Made by a program: the position numbers and the translations under genes. From Sorangium cellulosum So0157-2 (GTDB lineage: Bacteria; Myxococcota_A; Polyangia; Polyangiales; Polyangiaceae), in contig NC_021658.1 of assembly GCF_000418325.1 (NCBI RefSeq), positions 62,001 through 126,000 of the forward strand: a stretch of DNA of 64,000 nucleotides, read 5' to 3'. The notes below the pieces were generated by a model. The model saw only the letters and a program-made list of their open reading frames with translations, was not told the origin of the DNA and did not search any database. Within the stretch, counting starts at the first letter, position 1. The number at the start of each line of letters is the position of its first letter. Shown one piece after another: positions 6,732-15,700 of the stretch.

Positions 6732-9002
6732 CTAAAGAGCTCCGCGCCTCGCGACCGAGCAAGCCCGCAGCGCGATGCCAGCGCTCTCCTGGTGCTCGGT
6801 GCGCATTCCGAGCGCGGCGATCATTCTCACTTGCATTCTTTGGAGACCCGGCAATTCCTTCCCCACCGCCTCAGGCCAGTACACAGGCACCTTCGCGTGA
6901 CCTCCGGTGGAAGAGAGCAGCGCCCGCAATCTCATCTGCCCCATCACCAGCCTTTTCTGGAAATGCCTGTGCTCGAGCAGCGCCCTCTCCGCGTGCGCCT
7001 CGATCGTCCTCGCCGGTACCACGCGACTCTGACCCAGCGCCTCGCGCAGCTGCCCCGTCAGCCCCTCCACCACGCTCGTCGCCCCCTGCACCCAGGGCAT
7101 CTTGAAGACCTCGTGGATCGCCTCCACCGTTTCCTTCAGCTTCTTGTCCGCCATCACGAGCGGGCTCGCCGCGGCCACCAGCGCCTTCAGCATCTCCACC
7201 TCATCGAACGGGAGCTCCAGCTCCCCGGCGACCAGCACGAGCGGCGGCACGAACGCCCCGTCCTCGCCCACGGCCTCCATCATCGCCTGCTCCAGGTCCT
7301 CCACCCGCATCGGCTGCCCGCGCGCGAGGATCGCCAGCACGTCCCGGCGATCCTTCGCCGACGGCCGCTTGCCCGGCGGCATGTCGTCGTCGAGGTCCTC
7401 GTCGTCGGGACGCGGCTTCACGTCCGCGAGGATCTCCTTCCACGCCGGGTGCTTCCGGATTCGCGGCATCGCCGCGGGGCTGAACCAGAGCAGATCGACG
7501 ATCTCACGCCCGCCGCGCCTCGGCGTGAGCGCGGGCGCGGCCGCCGCCGGGGTCGGCTCCGCCGGCGGCGACGCGGGGCTCCTCGAAGCAGGGCCCGGGC
7601 CCACCATGGATTCCACGACGGACTGTCCGATGGAAGGCCTCCCGCCCGCCTCCAGCCGGCTCCACGGCCCCGCCGTCGCAGGCCTGGCGATCGGCTCCGC
7701 CGGCGGCGGCAGCACCACGAGCGGCGGGGGCGCCGGGCTCACGGCGGGCGGCGTAGGCGGCGGCGCCGGCTCGGCGGTATGCGGTGGGTGACCACCCGGC
7801 CTGAACGGCAACGCGGCGTCCCCCGGCCTCGACGTCGGCGGCGCGGGCGCCTGCCGCGGCTCGCCCCCGCCCTGGAACGGCATCACCGGCGCCACCGCCG
7901 CGCTGACCTCGGCCCCCAGCTGGAGCGTCCCCTCCGCGTCCTCTTCCACCCCGAGCTTCTCCGCCGCGTCCCTGGCCTCCGGCGGGGACGGCTTCGCCTC
8001 GTCGCTGGAGACGCGGCCGCCGGCGTCGCCCTCGAGCGTCACCGCGATGCGCCCCGCCTCGCTCGGATGCCTGAGCCCGACCCTTCCCCGCCAGACCACC
8101 GTGCACAGCCCACGATCGGTGTCGATCCACAGCGTGTCCGCGACGAGCGCCACCTCCTCGCGCTCCCCCGTGGCCCGGTGCGCGACCGCCCTCGGCCGGA
8201 CGCCCGGCAGGTTCGTCACCAGGCGGGCGTGATCGGGGCTCAGGTTCTCGAGGATGATGTGCTCGTTGGGTCGGAGCTGCTCCACCTGCTGGTCCAGGGG
8301 CGCCGCCAGGAAGTACACGGGATCGAGCCCCTCCGGCAGCGGCCGCTCCTCCCACCCGGGCTGCGGGAACTTCCTGGCCAGATGTCCGAGCCACGATGTT
8401 CGCCCTGGCCAGCTCCGCCCGATCGGCGCGAAGCACACCGGAGCGAACGTATCCGACGGCTTGACCACGTGAATCCCGGGCGGCTGGAGGTTCGGGATCG
8501 TGACCCTGCCATACATGTCCGGGGGCGCGTCGAACCGCACGCCGACCGGGTTGCTCGTGTCGGGGCCGCCGGCCGCGCGCTCCCAGCAGAGAGGCATCTT
8601 CGTGAAGCCCTGTCCTTCGAGGAGCTGGCCATCTCGCACCCGGAAGGCCCGGTCGCACCACACCTCGATGGACTTGTCGATGTCCCCGACCGCCACACGG
8701 ACCATCATCGATCGCATGGGACGCTTGCCCGGAGCGTAGGCGTGCCCGACGAGCATCACGTCGGCGCGCGGTTTGTAGGGCACCCTGTCGCTCGGCGCGA
8801 CGACGCTGCGCGCCGGATCGTCGTTCCAGTGCTTGTCCTCCTCGTTCGGCGCCTGCTGCTCCGCCGCGAGATACGACGTCCCAGGCACGAGCACGAACGT
8901 CGCTTTCACGACGACGGTCTGCGCAGCTCTCCCGTCCTGCGACTGCCAGACGAACCCCGACGCCGGCAGCGGGCACAGCGACACCACGTCCATCGGACGC
9001 AA
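6732..9002 (-). CDS. DUF2169 protein with long C-terminal extension (T6SS effector-loading adaptor type)
   Basis: About 753-756 residues. The N-terminal third (about 1-320) matches the DUF2169 adaptor family found beside vgrG and PAAR/effector genes (KATFVLVPG, PNEEDKHWNDDP, NPVGVRF, PVYFLAAPLDQQ, ENLSPDHARL). A Pro/Ala-rich linker follows (about 380-500), then a helical domain of about 250 residues I do not recognise (EEDLDDDMPPGKRPSAKD..., ending in helices rich in Leu/Arg). A TTG at 9002 and an ATG at 8993 are both possible starts; neither has a strong ribosome site and the ATG is preferred. It diverges from vgrG across a 450-bp gap. A role in docking a cargo protein onto VgrG is inferred from family and context. 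Confidence 0.8.
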   Translation of the reverse strand: MRPMDVVSLCPLPASGFVWQSQDGRAAQTVVVKATFVLVPGTSYLAAEQQAPNEEDKHWNDDPARSVVAPSDRVPYKPRADVMLVGHAYAPGKRPMRSMMVRVAVGDIDKSIEVWCDRAFRVRDGQLLEGQGFTKMPLCWERAAGGPDTSNPVGVRFDAPPDMYGRVTIPNLQPPGIHVVKPSDTFAPVCFAPIGRSWPGRTSWLGHLARKFPQPGWEERPLPEGLDPVYFLAAPLDQQVEQLRPNEHIILENLSPDHARLVTNLPGVRPRAVAHRATGEREEVALVADTLWIDTDRGLCTVVWRGRVGLRHPSEAGRIAVTLEGDAGGRVSSDEAKPSPPEARDAAEKLGVEEDAEGTLQLGAEVSAAVAPVMPFQGGGEPRQAPAPPTSRPGDAALPFRPGGHPPHTAEPAPPPTPPAVSPAPPPLVVLPPPAEPIARPATAGPWSRLEAGGRPSIGQSVVESMVGPGPASRSPASPPAEPTPAAAAPALTPRRGGREIVDLLWFSPAAMPRIRKHPAWKEILADVKPRPDDEDLDDDMPPGKRPSAKDRRDVLAILARGQPMRVEDLEQAMMEAVGEDGAFVPPLVLVAGELELPFDEVEMLKALVAAASPLVMADKKLKETVEAIHEVFKMPWVQGATSVVEGLTGQLREALGQSRVVPARTIEAHAERALLEHRHFQKRLVMGQMRLRALLSSTGGHAKVPVYWPEAVGKELPGLQRMQVRMIAALGMRTEHQESAGIALRACSVARRGAL

Positions 9003-9455
9003 GCGTACGAGGATCGACCCGTAACTTTAAGACTTGAAATCCTACACGTCGCCTCCTCGTGCGTCGTCCCCCGGAGGGGACGCGAGGGGTGTGGCATCGT
9101 GGCCGCAGGGCGCGATTCTCGCCGCCACGCGCGCGTTTCGTTCGTGGAAAAGGTGCAATTTTACAGGTTCGGTGATGGGGTGCTTCCGCCCCGCCATCGT
9201 CCACCGAGCGGCGCAGTGCGCACACCCTGGCATCGCCTCGCGTCCAACGACCCTCTACGCCGACCCTCTACGTCGAACGGAGCGCGCACGGCCATCCGGC
9301 GCCGTGCGCCTGCACAGCAGGCCCTGGACAGTACACCAGATCTCGTGAGACGCTCCCCTGCGTATTCCCAGCCATGATTCGACTTGCTTGGTTCGACAGG
9401 AGCCTTGGACGCTCGCGAGCAGACGGAGCGGGCCGGAGCGCAGGAGGGCGCGAGG
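9003..9455. other. Divergent intergenic region between DUF2169 gene and vgrG
   Basis: A non-coding gap of about 450 bp between divergently transcribed type VI genes. It is less GC-rich than its flanks near 9140-9180 and should hold both promoters. A weak -24/-12-like element (tggcatcgtggccgca, 9092-9107) has correct GG-N10-GC spacing but poor flanking bases. No gene seen. Confidence 0.5.
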
Positions 9456-11702
9456 ATGACGTTCGTAAAAAGCCATGGTGAGGATCCCTCGCAGGCGACC
9501 GCTGGTGGTTCGGTCAAGGGCGTCGGCAAGGCGGCCGGCGCCGCCGCGAGCCGCGTCGGCGGAAAGAACCTCGAGGTCGAGGTCGCTTCGGGCGACGCGC
9601 TCGACGTGCGCAACTTCTCCGTACAAGAGCGGCTCTCGTCCCTGTTCGAGGTCAACCTGGTCGCGGTCTCGGACAACGCCAGCATCGACTTCGACGCCGT
9701 CGTGGGCCAGCCGGCGCGCTTCACGCTGCGCGCGGGCGCGCACGACAGGTCGTGGTCGGGCCTCTGCAACCACCTCGAGCAGGTGCGGGTCGAGCCGGGC
9801 GGGCTCTCGACGTACCAGCTCACCCTCGTGCCGACGATGTGGCTCCTCACGCAACGGAAGAACTACCGCATGTTCCAGCACGTCTCCGAGCCGGACATCG
9901 CGCTCAAGGTGCTCAAGGAATGGGGCATCGAGCCCGAGGTGCGGATCGACGGCGGCGCCTACAAGAAGCGGAAATACCGTGTGCAGTACGCGGAGTCGGA
10001 CTTCGCCTTCGTGAGCCGGATGCTCGAAGACGCGGGCATCACGTACGCGTTCGAGCAGAGCGGGGACGAGACGAAGCTCGTCTTGTCGGACGCGCCGCAC
10101 GCGAACGTGAAGCGCGGGGCGCCGCTGATGTTCCTGGACGACGCGAGCCTCTTGCGCAGCCACGGCATCTCGTTCGTGACCGACGTCCGGATGGGCAAGC
10201 GCGTGCGACCGGGGAAATACACGCTGCGGGACCACGACTACCGCCGGCCGCCGGGCTACAAGCTGGTGGGCAGCGCGTCGGGCGGGCAGGGGCTCGAGGC
10301 GAAGCTCGAGCGCTACCAGTACACGCCGGGCGCGTTCCTCTTCGGCACGGATCAGGGGGACGCGACGCCGAGCGCCGACGACAAGGGCAAGGCGCGCACC
10401 GACGAGAAGGAGGCGGCGAGCCTGGCGCAGCGGCGGCTCGACGCGAAGCGCGGGAGCGCCAAGGTCTGCACCTTCGAGACGAACGCTCATGACCTCGCGC
10501 CAGGGAGCGTGGTGAGCATCGCGGGGCATCCGCACGAGGCGCTCGCCGAGAGCCGGACGCTGCTCGTCGTCGAGTCGTCGATGAGCGGGACCCATCACGG
10601 CGAGTGGTCGCATCGGTGCAAGGCGCGGGGGACGGACATCCCCTTCCGGCCGGAGCTCGTGACGCCGAAGCCGAAGGTGAACGGCGTCGAGAGCGCGACC
10701 GTGGTGGGGCCGTCCGGGGAGGAGATCCACACGGACGAGTTCGGGCGGGTGCGGGTGCATTTCCACTGGGACCGCGAGAGCCAGATGGACGACAGCAGCT
10801 CGTGCTGGATCCACGTGAGCCAGTCGTGGGGAGGCGCCGGGTACGGCGGGGTGACCTTGCCGCGCGTCGGGCAGGAGGTCCTGGTGGACTTCCTGAGCGG
10901 GGACCCGGACCGGCCGGTCATCGTGGGACGGGTGTACACGAACCTGCAGAAGGTGCCGTACAAGCTGCCTGACAACAAGACGCAGAGCGGGTGGAGGAGC
11001 AACTCCACGGGCGGGACGGGCGGCTACAACGAGATCATGTTCGAGGACGCGGCGGGGAGGGAGCTCGTCAATGTCCAGGCGCAGAAGGACCTGAACAAGC
11101 TCGTCAAGAACAACGAGACGGAGACGACGGGCGTCGATCGGACGCGCACGGTCGGGCACGACGAGGCGATCACGGTGGGGAACGACCAGACGATCGCGGT
11201 TGCGAACAATCAGACGATCACGGTCGGGAAGGATCGGGCCGCGGCGATCGGCGTCCAGGACTCGACGCTCGTGGGCAAGAAGCACACGGTCACGATCGAG
11301 CAACCCGCCGAGCCGCCGCCGAAGATCCCGCCCACCGGGACGGTGATGACGGATCAGTTCATCTCGCAGACGACGGGGCGGTCCACGCTCACGATGAAAG
11401 GGCCGGACGTGAGCCTGACGGCCGAGGGGAGCGTGTCGATCAGCGCCGGCGCGAACATCAGCATGAGCGCGGGCGCGAACATCCAGATCACCGCCGGCTC
11501 GACGATCCAGACGTCGGCGGGCGTGACCATCGCGAACGCGGCGGGCGTGACGATCACGACCACGGCGGGCGCCGTCGTGGAGGTCAAGGCGGGCCAGCGC
11601 GCGACCGTGGACGCCGCGGCGGTGGAGGTCAACGGGGATACGGTCCTGATCGCGGCGTCGGGGGTGGTGGACATCGACGGCGAGTACATCGACCTCAACT
11701 GA
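9456..11702 (+). CDS. vgrG: Type VI secretion spike protein VgrG
   Basis: Trimeric spike of the T6SS, 748 residues. A Gly/Ala-rich leader of about 40 residues is followed by the gp27-like fold (about 40-400; LSSLFEVNLVAVSDNASIDF, YAESDFAFVSRMLEDAGI). The gp5 OB-fold (about 410-492) carries typical signatures (GRVRVHFHWD, SQSWGGAGYGGVTLPRVGQEV, GDPDRPVIVGRVYT). The C-terminal beta-helix has short periodic strands (TVGHDEAITVGNDQTIAV; ISAGANISMSAGANIQITAG). The start at 9456 is chosen for AGGAGG 8 bases upstream; an earlier TTG is unlikely. No extra C-terminal effector domain is evident, so cargo probably docks through the downstream DUF2169 and PAAR-like proteins. Confidence 0.96.
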   Translation: MTFVKSHGEDPSQATAGGSVKGVGKAAGAAASRVGGKNLEVEVASGDALDVRNFSVQERLSSLFEVNLVAVSDNASIDFDAVVGQPARFTLRAGAHDRSWSGLCNHLEQVRVEPGGLSTYQLTLVPTMWLLTQRKNYRMFQHVSEPDIALKVLKEWGIEPEVRIDGGAYKKRKYRVQYAESDFAFVSRMLEDAGITYAFEQSGDETKLVLSDAPHANVKRGAPLMFLDDASLLRSHGISFVTDVRMGKRVRPGKYTLRDHDYRRPPGYKLVGSASGGQGLEAKLERYQYTPGAFLFGTDQGDATPSADDKGKARTDEKEAASLAQRRLDAKRGSAKVCTFETNAHDLAPGSVVSIAGHPHEALAESRTLLVVESSMSGTHHGEWSHRCKARGTDIPFRPELVTPKPKVNGVESATVVGPSGEEIHTDEFGRVRVHFHWDRESQMDDSSSCWIHVSQSWGGAGYGGVTLPRVGQEVLVDFLSGDPDRPVIVGRVYTNLQKVPYKLPDNKTQSGWRSNSTGGTGGYNEIMFEDAAGRELVNVQAQKDLNKLVKNNETETTGVDRTRTVGHDEAITVGNDQTIAVANNQTITVGKDRAAAIGVQDSTLVGKKHTVTIEQPAEPPPKIPPTGTVMTDQFISQTTGRSTLTMKGPDVSLTAEGSVSISAGANISMSAGANIQITAGSTIQTSAGVTIANAAGVTITTTAGAVVEVKAGQRATVDAAAVEVNGDTVLIAASGVVDIDGEYIDLN

Positions 11703-11725
11703 TCAGCCGCTGGACGGGCGCTGCC

Positions 11726-12754
11726 ATGATCGTACGGAACTACACTCGTTTCTGGCCTTTCCTCTTCGACAGCGTCGATCCGCAGGGGCGCGAGTTCGGC
11801 GTGTTCGTGCTGCGCGGGGCGTTCCGCATCGTCCCTGGAGGCGTCGCGCAGCTCGATCCGGAGCAACCCGAGGTGTCCGGAGGGGACGTGTTCCACGGGG
11901 ACGCGGGCTCGTCGAGCCTGCGCATGGAGGGCGATCTCGCGCCGTTCAAGCAGCGGAGCGACATCCACATCAACGCGACGGCGCACGCGCCGGGGGGCTG
12001 GCCCGCGCCGGCGTGGTTCGTCCGCGCGCGCGTCGGCAAGGTGGACAAGAAGCTCCGCGTGACAGGACCGCGGCGCTGGGTGCGCGAAGGCGACGAGCAC
12101 CGCCTGACCGAGCCCGAGCCTTGCCGCGAGGTGCCTGTCCGGTACGAGCACGCGTTCGGCGGGACCTTCCAGGACGCGTGGGGGGCCCGCCGCGCGTTCG
12201 AGCAGAACCCCGTCGGGAAGGGCTATCTCCCCGAGGGGAAGACGCCGAGCGACGTCACGTTCGAGGCGCCGCAGATCGAGTCGCCCGACGACCCCGTCAC
12301 CGAGCTCGGCCGGCTCCACAAGCCGGAGGGGCTCGGCCCGATCCCGGGCGTCTGGCTGCCGCGGCGCGCGTACGCGGGGACCTACGACGAGGCGTGGCAA
12401 GCAGAGCGCTGGCCGCACGCGCCGCTCGATTTCGATTACCGGTTCTACAACAGCGCTCATCCGGATCTCGTTTATCCGGGGTATCTTCGTGGCAACGAGG
12501 AGATCGTCCTCGAGAACCTGCACCCGGACGGGGCGCTCGAGCTCCGGCTCCCGGGCTACGAGCTCGGGTTGCTGGCGCTGCTCGAGACGGGCTCGCGCGC
12601 GGTGGTCCCGATGCTCCTCGACACGCTGATGATCGACGTGCCGGAGGGGCGCCTGTTCATGACGTGGCGCGGCGCGTACAGCAAGAGACGCAGGATTGAG
12701 GCGCTCGAGGCGTGCATGGCGGCGCCGGGAGGGACGACTCGTGGCCGAGAATGA
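11726..12754 (+). CDS. DUF2169 adaptor protein
   Basis: A 342-residue protein consisting essentially of one DUF2169 domain (FGVFVLRGAFRI, PFKQRSDIHINATAHAP, YEHAFGGTFQD, NPVGKGY, DFDYRFYNSAHPDLVYPGYL, VLENLHPDG). In other genomes this family sits between vgrG and a PAAR-like effector gene and is thought to help mount the effector on the spike. It starts 23 bases after vgrG, and its end overlaps the GTG start of the Rhs gene by 14 bases, so it is tightly coupled to its presumed client. It is only distantly similar to the long DUF2169 protein at 6732-9002. Confidence 0.87.
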   Translation: MIVRNYTRFWPFLFDSVDPQGREFGVFVLRGAFRIVPGGVAQLDPEQPEVSGGDVFHGDAGSSSLRMEGDLAPFKQRSDIHINATAHAPGGWPAPAWFVRARVGKVDKKLRVTGPRRWVREGDEHRLTEPEPCREVPVRYEHAFGGTFQDAWGARRAFEQNPVGKGYLPEGKTPSDVTFEAPQIESPDDPVTELGRLHKPEGLGPIPGVWLPRRAYAGTYDEAWQAERWPHAPLDFDYRFYNSAHPDLVYPGYLRGNEEIVLENLHPDGALELRLPGYELGLLALLETGSRAVVPMLLDTLMIDVPEGRLFMTWRGAYSKRRRIEALEACMAAPGGTTRGRE

Positions 12755-15700
12755 AGGGCTCTGCAAGACGGGCAACGCGTGGGTCGTCTGCATCGAGCCG
12801 GACGTCTGCAAGACGCCCATCGGCGACGAGATGAAGCCGGTGCCGTACCAGATCCGCGCCTGCCTGGCCGCCGGCGTGGACGAGGCGACCACGGTGAGGC
12901 TCGGGACGTTCGACACCGCGACGATGGCGAGCCGGATCACCACCGTCCAGGGCGACGAGCCGGGGACGGGCGGCGGCGTCAAGAGCGGCGTGAACCTGGG
13001 GTACTGCCGGCCGGTCACGCACAGCACGACCGTCCACGCGGGAGGGGCCAACGTCACCTATCACACATCGCTGTACGCGATGAACTGTGCGGGCCCGGAC
13101 GGGCCGGAGAACACGTTCGGCAAGGCGGTGTTCATGGCCCACGGGTTGGCACCTTATGCAGGGCCGCTCGTGGACCTCAACAAGATGCGCGAGGAGGCCG
13201 AGAAGAGCTGGTGGGAGAAGGCCTCGGACTGGGTCCACACCGGGCTCGATATCGTCGGCTTCATCCCGGGCCTCGGGGAGATCGCCGACGGGCTCAACGC
13301 GGCCATCTACCTCGCGGAAGGCGACTATCTGAACGCGGCCATCTCCGCGGCGGGGATGATCCCCTTCGGGGGCGCGGCGGCCACGGGGGGGAGGCTGGCC
13401 GCAAAGGCGGGCAAGGCCGTCGCGGAAGCGGTCGGCAAGGAGGGGGCGCAAGAGGCCGCGCAGCAGGTCGGGAAGCAGGGGGCGGAGCAGCTGGGGAAAG
13501 AGGGGGCGGAGAAGGCGGGGAAAGAGGGGGCTGAGAAGGCGGGGAAAGAGGGCGCCGAGAAGGCGGGGAAAGAGGGGGCTGAGAAGGCGGGGAAAGAGGG
13601 CGCCGAGAAGGCGGGGAAAGAGGGGGCTGAGAAGGCGGGGAAAGAGGGCGCCGAGAAGGCGGGGAAAGAGGGGGCTGAGAAGGCGGGGAAAGAGGGCGCC
13701 GAGAAGGCGGGGAAAGAGGGGGCTGAGAAGGCGGGGAAAGAGGGCGCCGAGAAGGCGGGGAAAGAGGGGGCTGAGAAGGCGGGGAAAGAGGGCGCCGAGA
13801 AGGCGGGGAAAGAGGGGGCTGAGAAGGCGGGGAAAGAGGGCGCCGAGAAGGCGGGGAAAGAGGGGGCTGAGAAGGCGGGGAAAGAGGGCGCCGAGAAGGC
13901 GGGGAAAGAGGGGGCTGAGAAGGCGGGGAAAGAGGGCGCCGAGAAGGCGGGGAAAGAGGGGGCTGAGAAGGCGGGGAAAGAGGGCGCCGAGAAGGCGGGG
14001 AAAGAGGGGGCTGAGAAGGCGGGGAAAGAGGGCGCCGAGAAGGCGGGCAAGAAGGGCGCTGACGACGCCGCCGGCGGAGGTGCGAAGAAGCCGAAGAAGA
14101 AGGGCGACGACGGGGTCGTGGTCAAGGGGACCCCCGGCAAGGGAAGCAAAGCGGGGGGCGGGAAACGGAAAGGGGGTAAGCACCGCCGGAAAGAATCGCC
14201 GAAGAAAAAACGTAAGAAGAAGAATAAATGCACGACGGAGGGACACCCCGTCGACGTGGCGACGGGCGAGGTCGTCGACGAGGCGACGGATATCTCGTTG
14301 CCCGGCGTCATTCCGCTCGTCATCGAACGCCAATATGCTTCTTCGCGCTGCGACGACCGAGACGCGGCGCTGGGACCGGGCTGGTCTCACAGCCTCGAGC
14401 AGTGGATCGAAGAGGGCGAAGAGACGATCGACCTGCACGATGACGAGGGTCGATGGATCTGCTTCGACAAAGTCGGCGCCGGCGAGGCATCATTCGAGCG
14501 CGGCGAGCGGCTCGAGCTCCGCGTCGGCCGCGACGGGAGCTATCGCGTTTACGACCCGGAAAGCCGCATCGCCCGCGTCTTCGCCGGGCCGGGGCGCAAG
14601 GCGCTGCTCCGCTCGATCGAGGACGCGAGCGGCAACGCGATCACGCTCGATTACCACGAGGGATTGCTCTCGCGCGTGGTCGACACGGCCGGGCGCGAGG
14701 TCCTCTTCACGTGGGACCGCGGCCGGCTCGCGCGGCTCGATGTGCGCGTCGACGGCCGCGTCGAGCAATGGGTGGAGTACCGGTACTCGAAGGCCCGAAA
14801 CCTCGCCTCCGTGGTCGATGCGCTCGGGAACGTCGAGGAGTACGAGTACGACGGCGCAGATCGGATGATCGTCGCCCAGCTCAAGAATGGCGCGCGCTTC
14901 CAGTACACCTACGACGACGAGAGCGGGCGGTGCGTGCGGACGTGGGGACCCGATGGCCTGCACGAGGTGGAGCTCTACGCCGACGGGCGGACGCAGACGA
15001 CGAGGGCGGAGAGCGAGGAGCCGAAGATCTACACATGGGACGACGACGGACTCGTCACGCGCGAAGAGACGACGACGGGCGTCGTCTTGGCGGAGCGCGA
15101 GTACGACGAGGACGGCCACGTCGTCGAGGAGCGCAACGGCGCGGGAGACACGACGCGCTTCGAGCGCGATGCGCGCGGCAACCTCGTGCGCGTGGTGGAT
15201 CCGGCGGGCAACGTGACGACCTGGGCGTACGAGGGGGATCTTCCCGTCAAACGCACGGGCCCCGACGGGCTGGAGACGCTTTACACGCACGACGCGCGGG
15301 GAAGCCTTACCGAGATTCATTACCCGACGGGCGTCACCTACAAGCTAACGTACGACGACCGAGGGCGCCTGTGCTCGATCGAGGGGGCCGAGGGGCCCGT
15401 CGTGCGGTATGAGTATGACGCCCGGCACAACGTGATCGCCGAGACGGACGCGCGCGGAGCGCGGACCCTGTTCGAGTACGACACACTCGGGCGTCCCGTG
15501 TCGATGACGGACGCGTTCGGGAGGGGGACGCGGCTCACGTACGACCGGCTGGGCAGGCCGATCGAGATCCAGCGTCCAGATGGATCCGTCATGCAGCAAG
15601 CCTACGACGCGCAGGGTAATGTCGCACGTGTCACGGATGCCCTCGGGCAAGTGACGGCGATGGAGTATGCCGGCACGGGAGTGCTCGCGCATGTCACGCG

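Noticed and set aside
9092..9107. Sigma-54-like promoter upstream of vgrG / DUF2169
   Set aside because: GG-N10-GC spacing is right but flanking bases fit poorly (tggcat...ccgca), so it was not listed as a promoter feature.
12657..14438. Long minus-strand open frames across the Rhs repeat (593 and 332 codons)
   Set aside because: They are made of the complement of the 24-bp repeat (LLGALFPRLLSPLFPR and FSAPSFPA patterns); the plus frame encodes recognisable Rhs domains. High GC and repeat phase keep all frames open.
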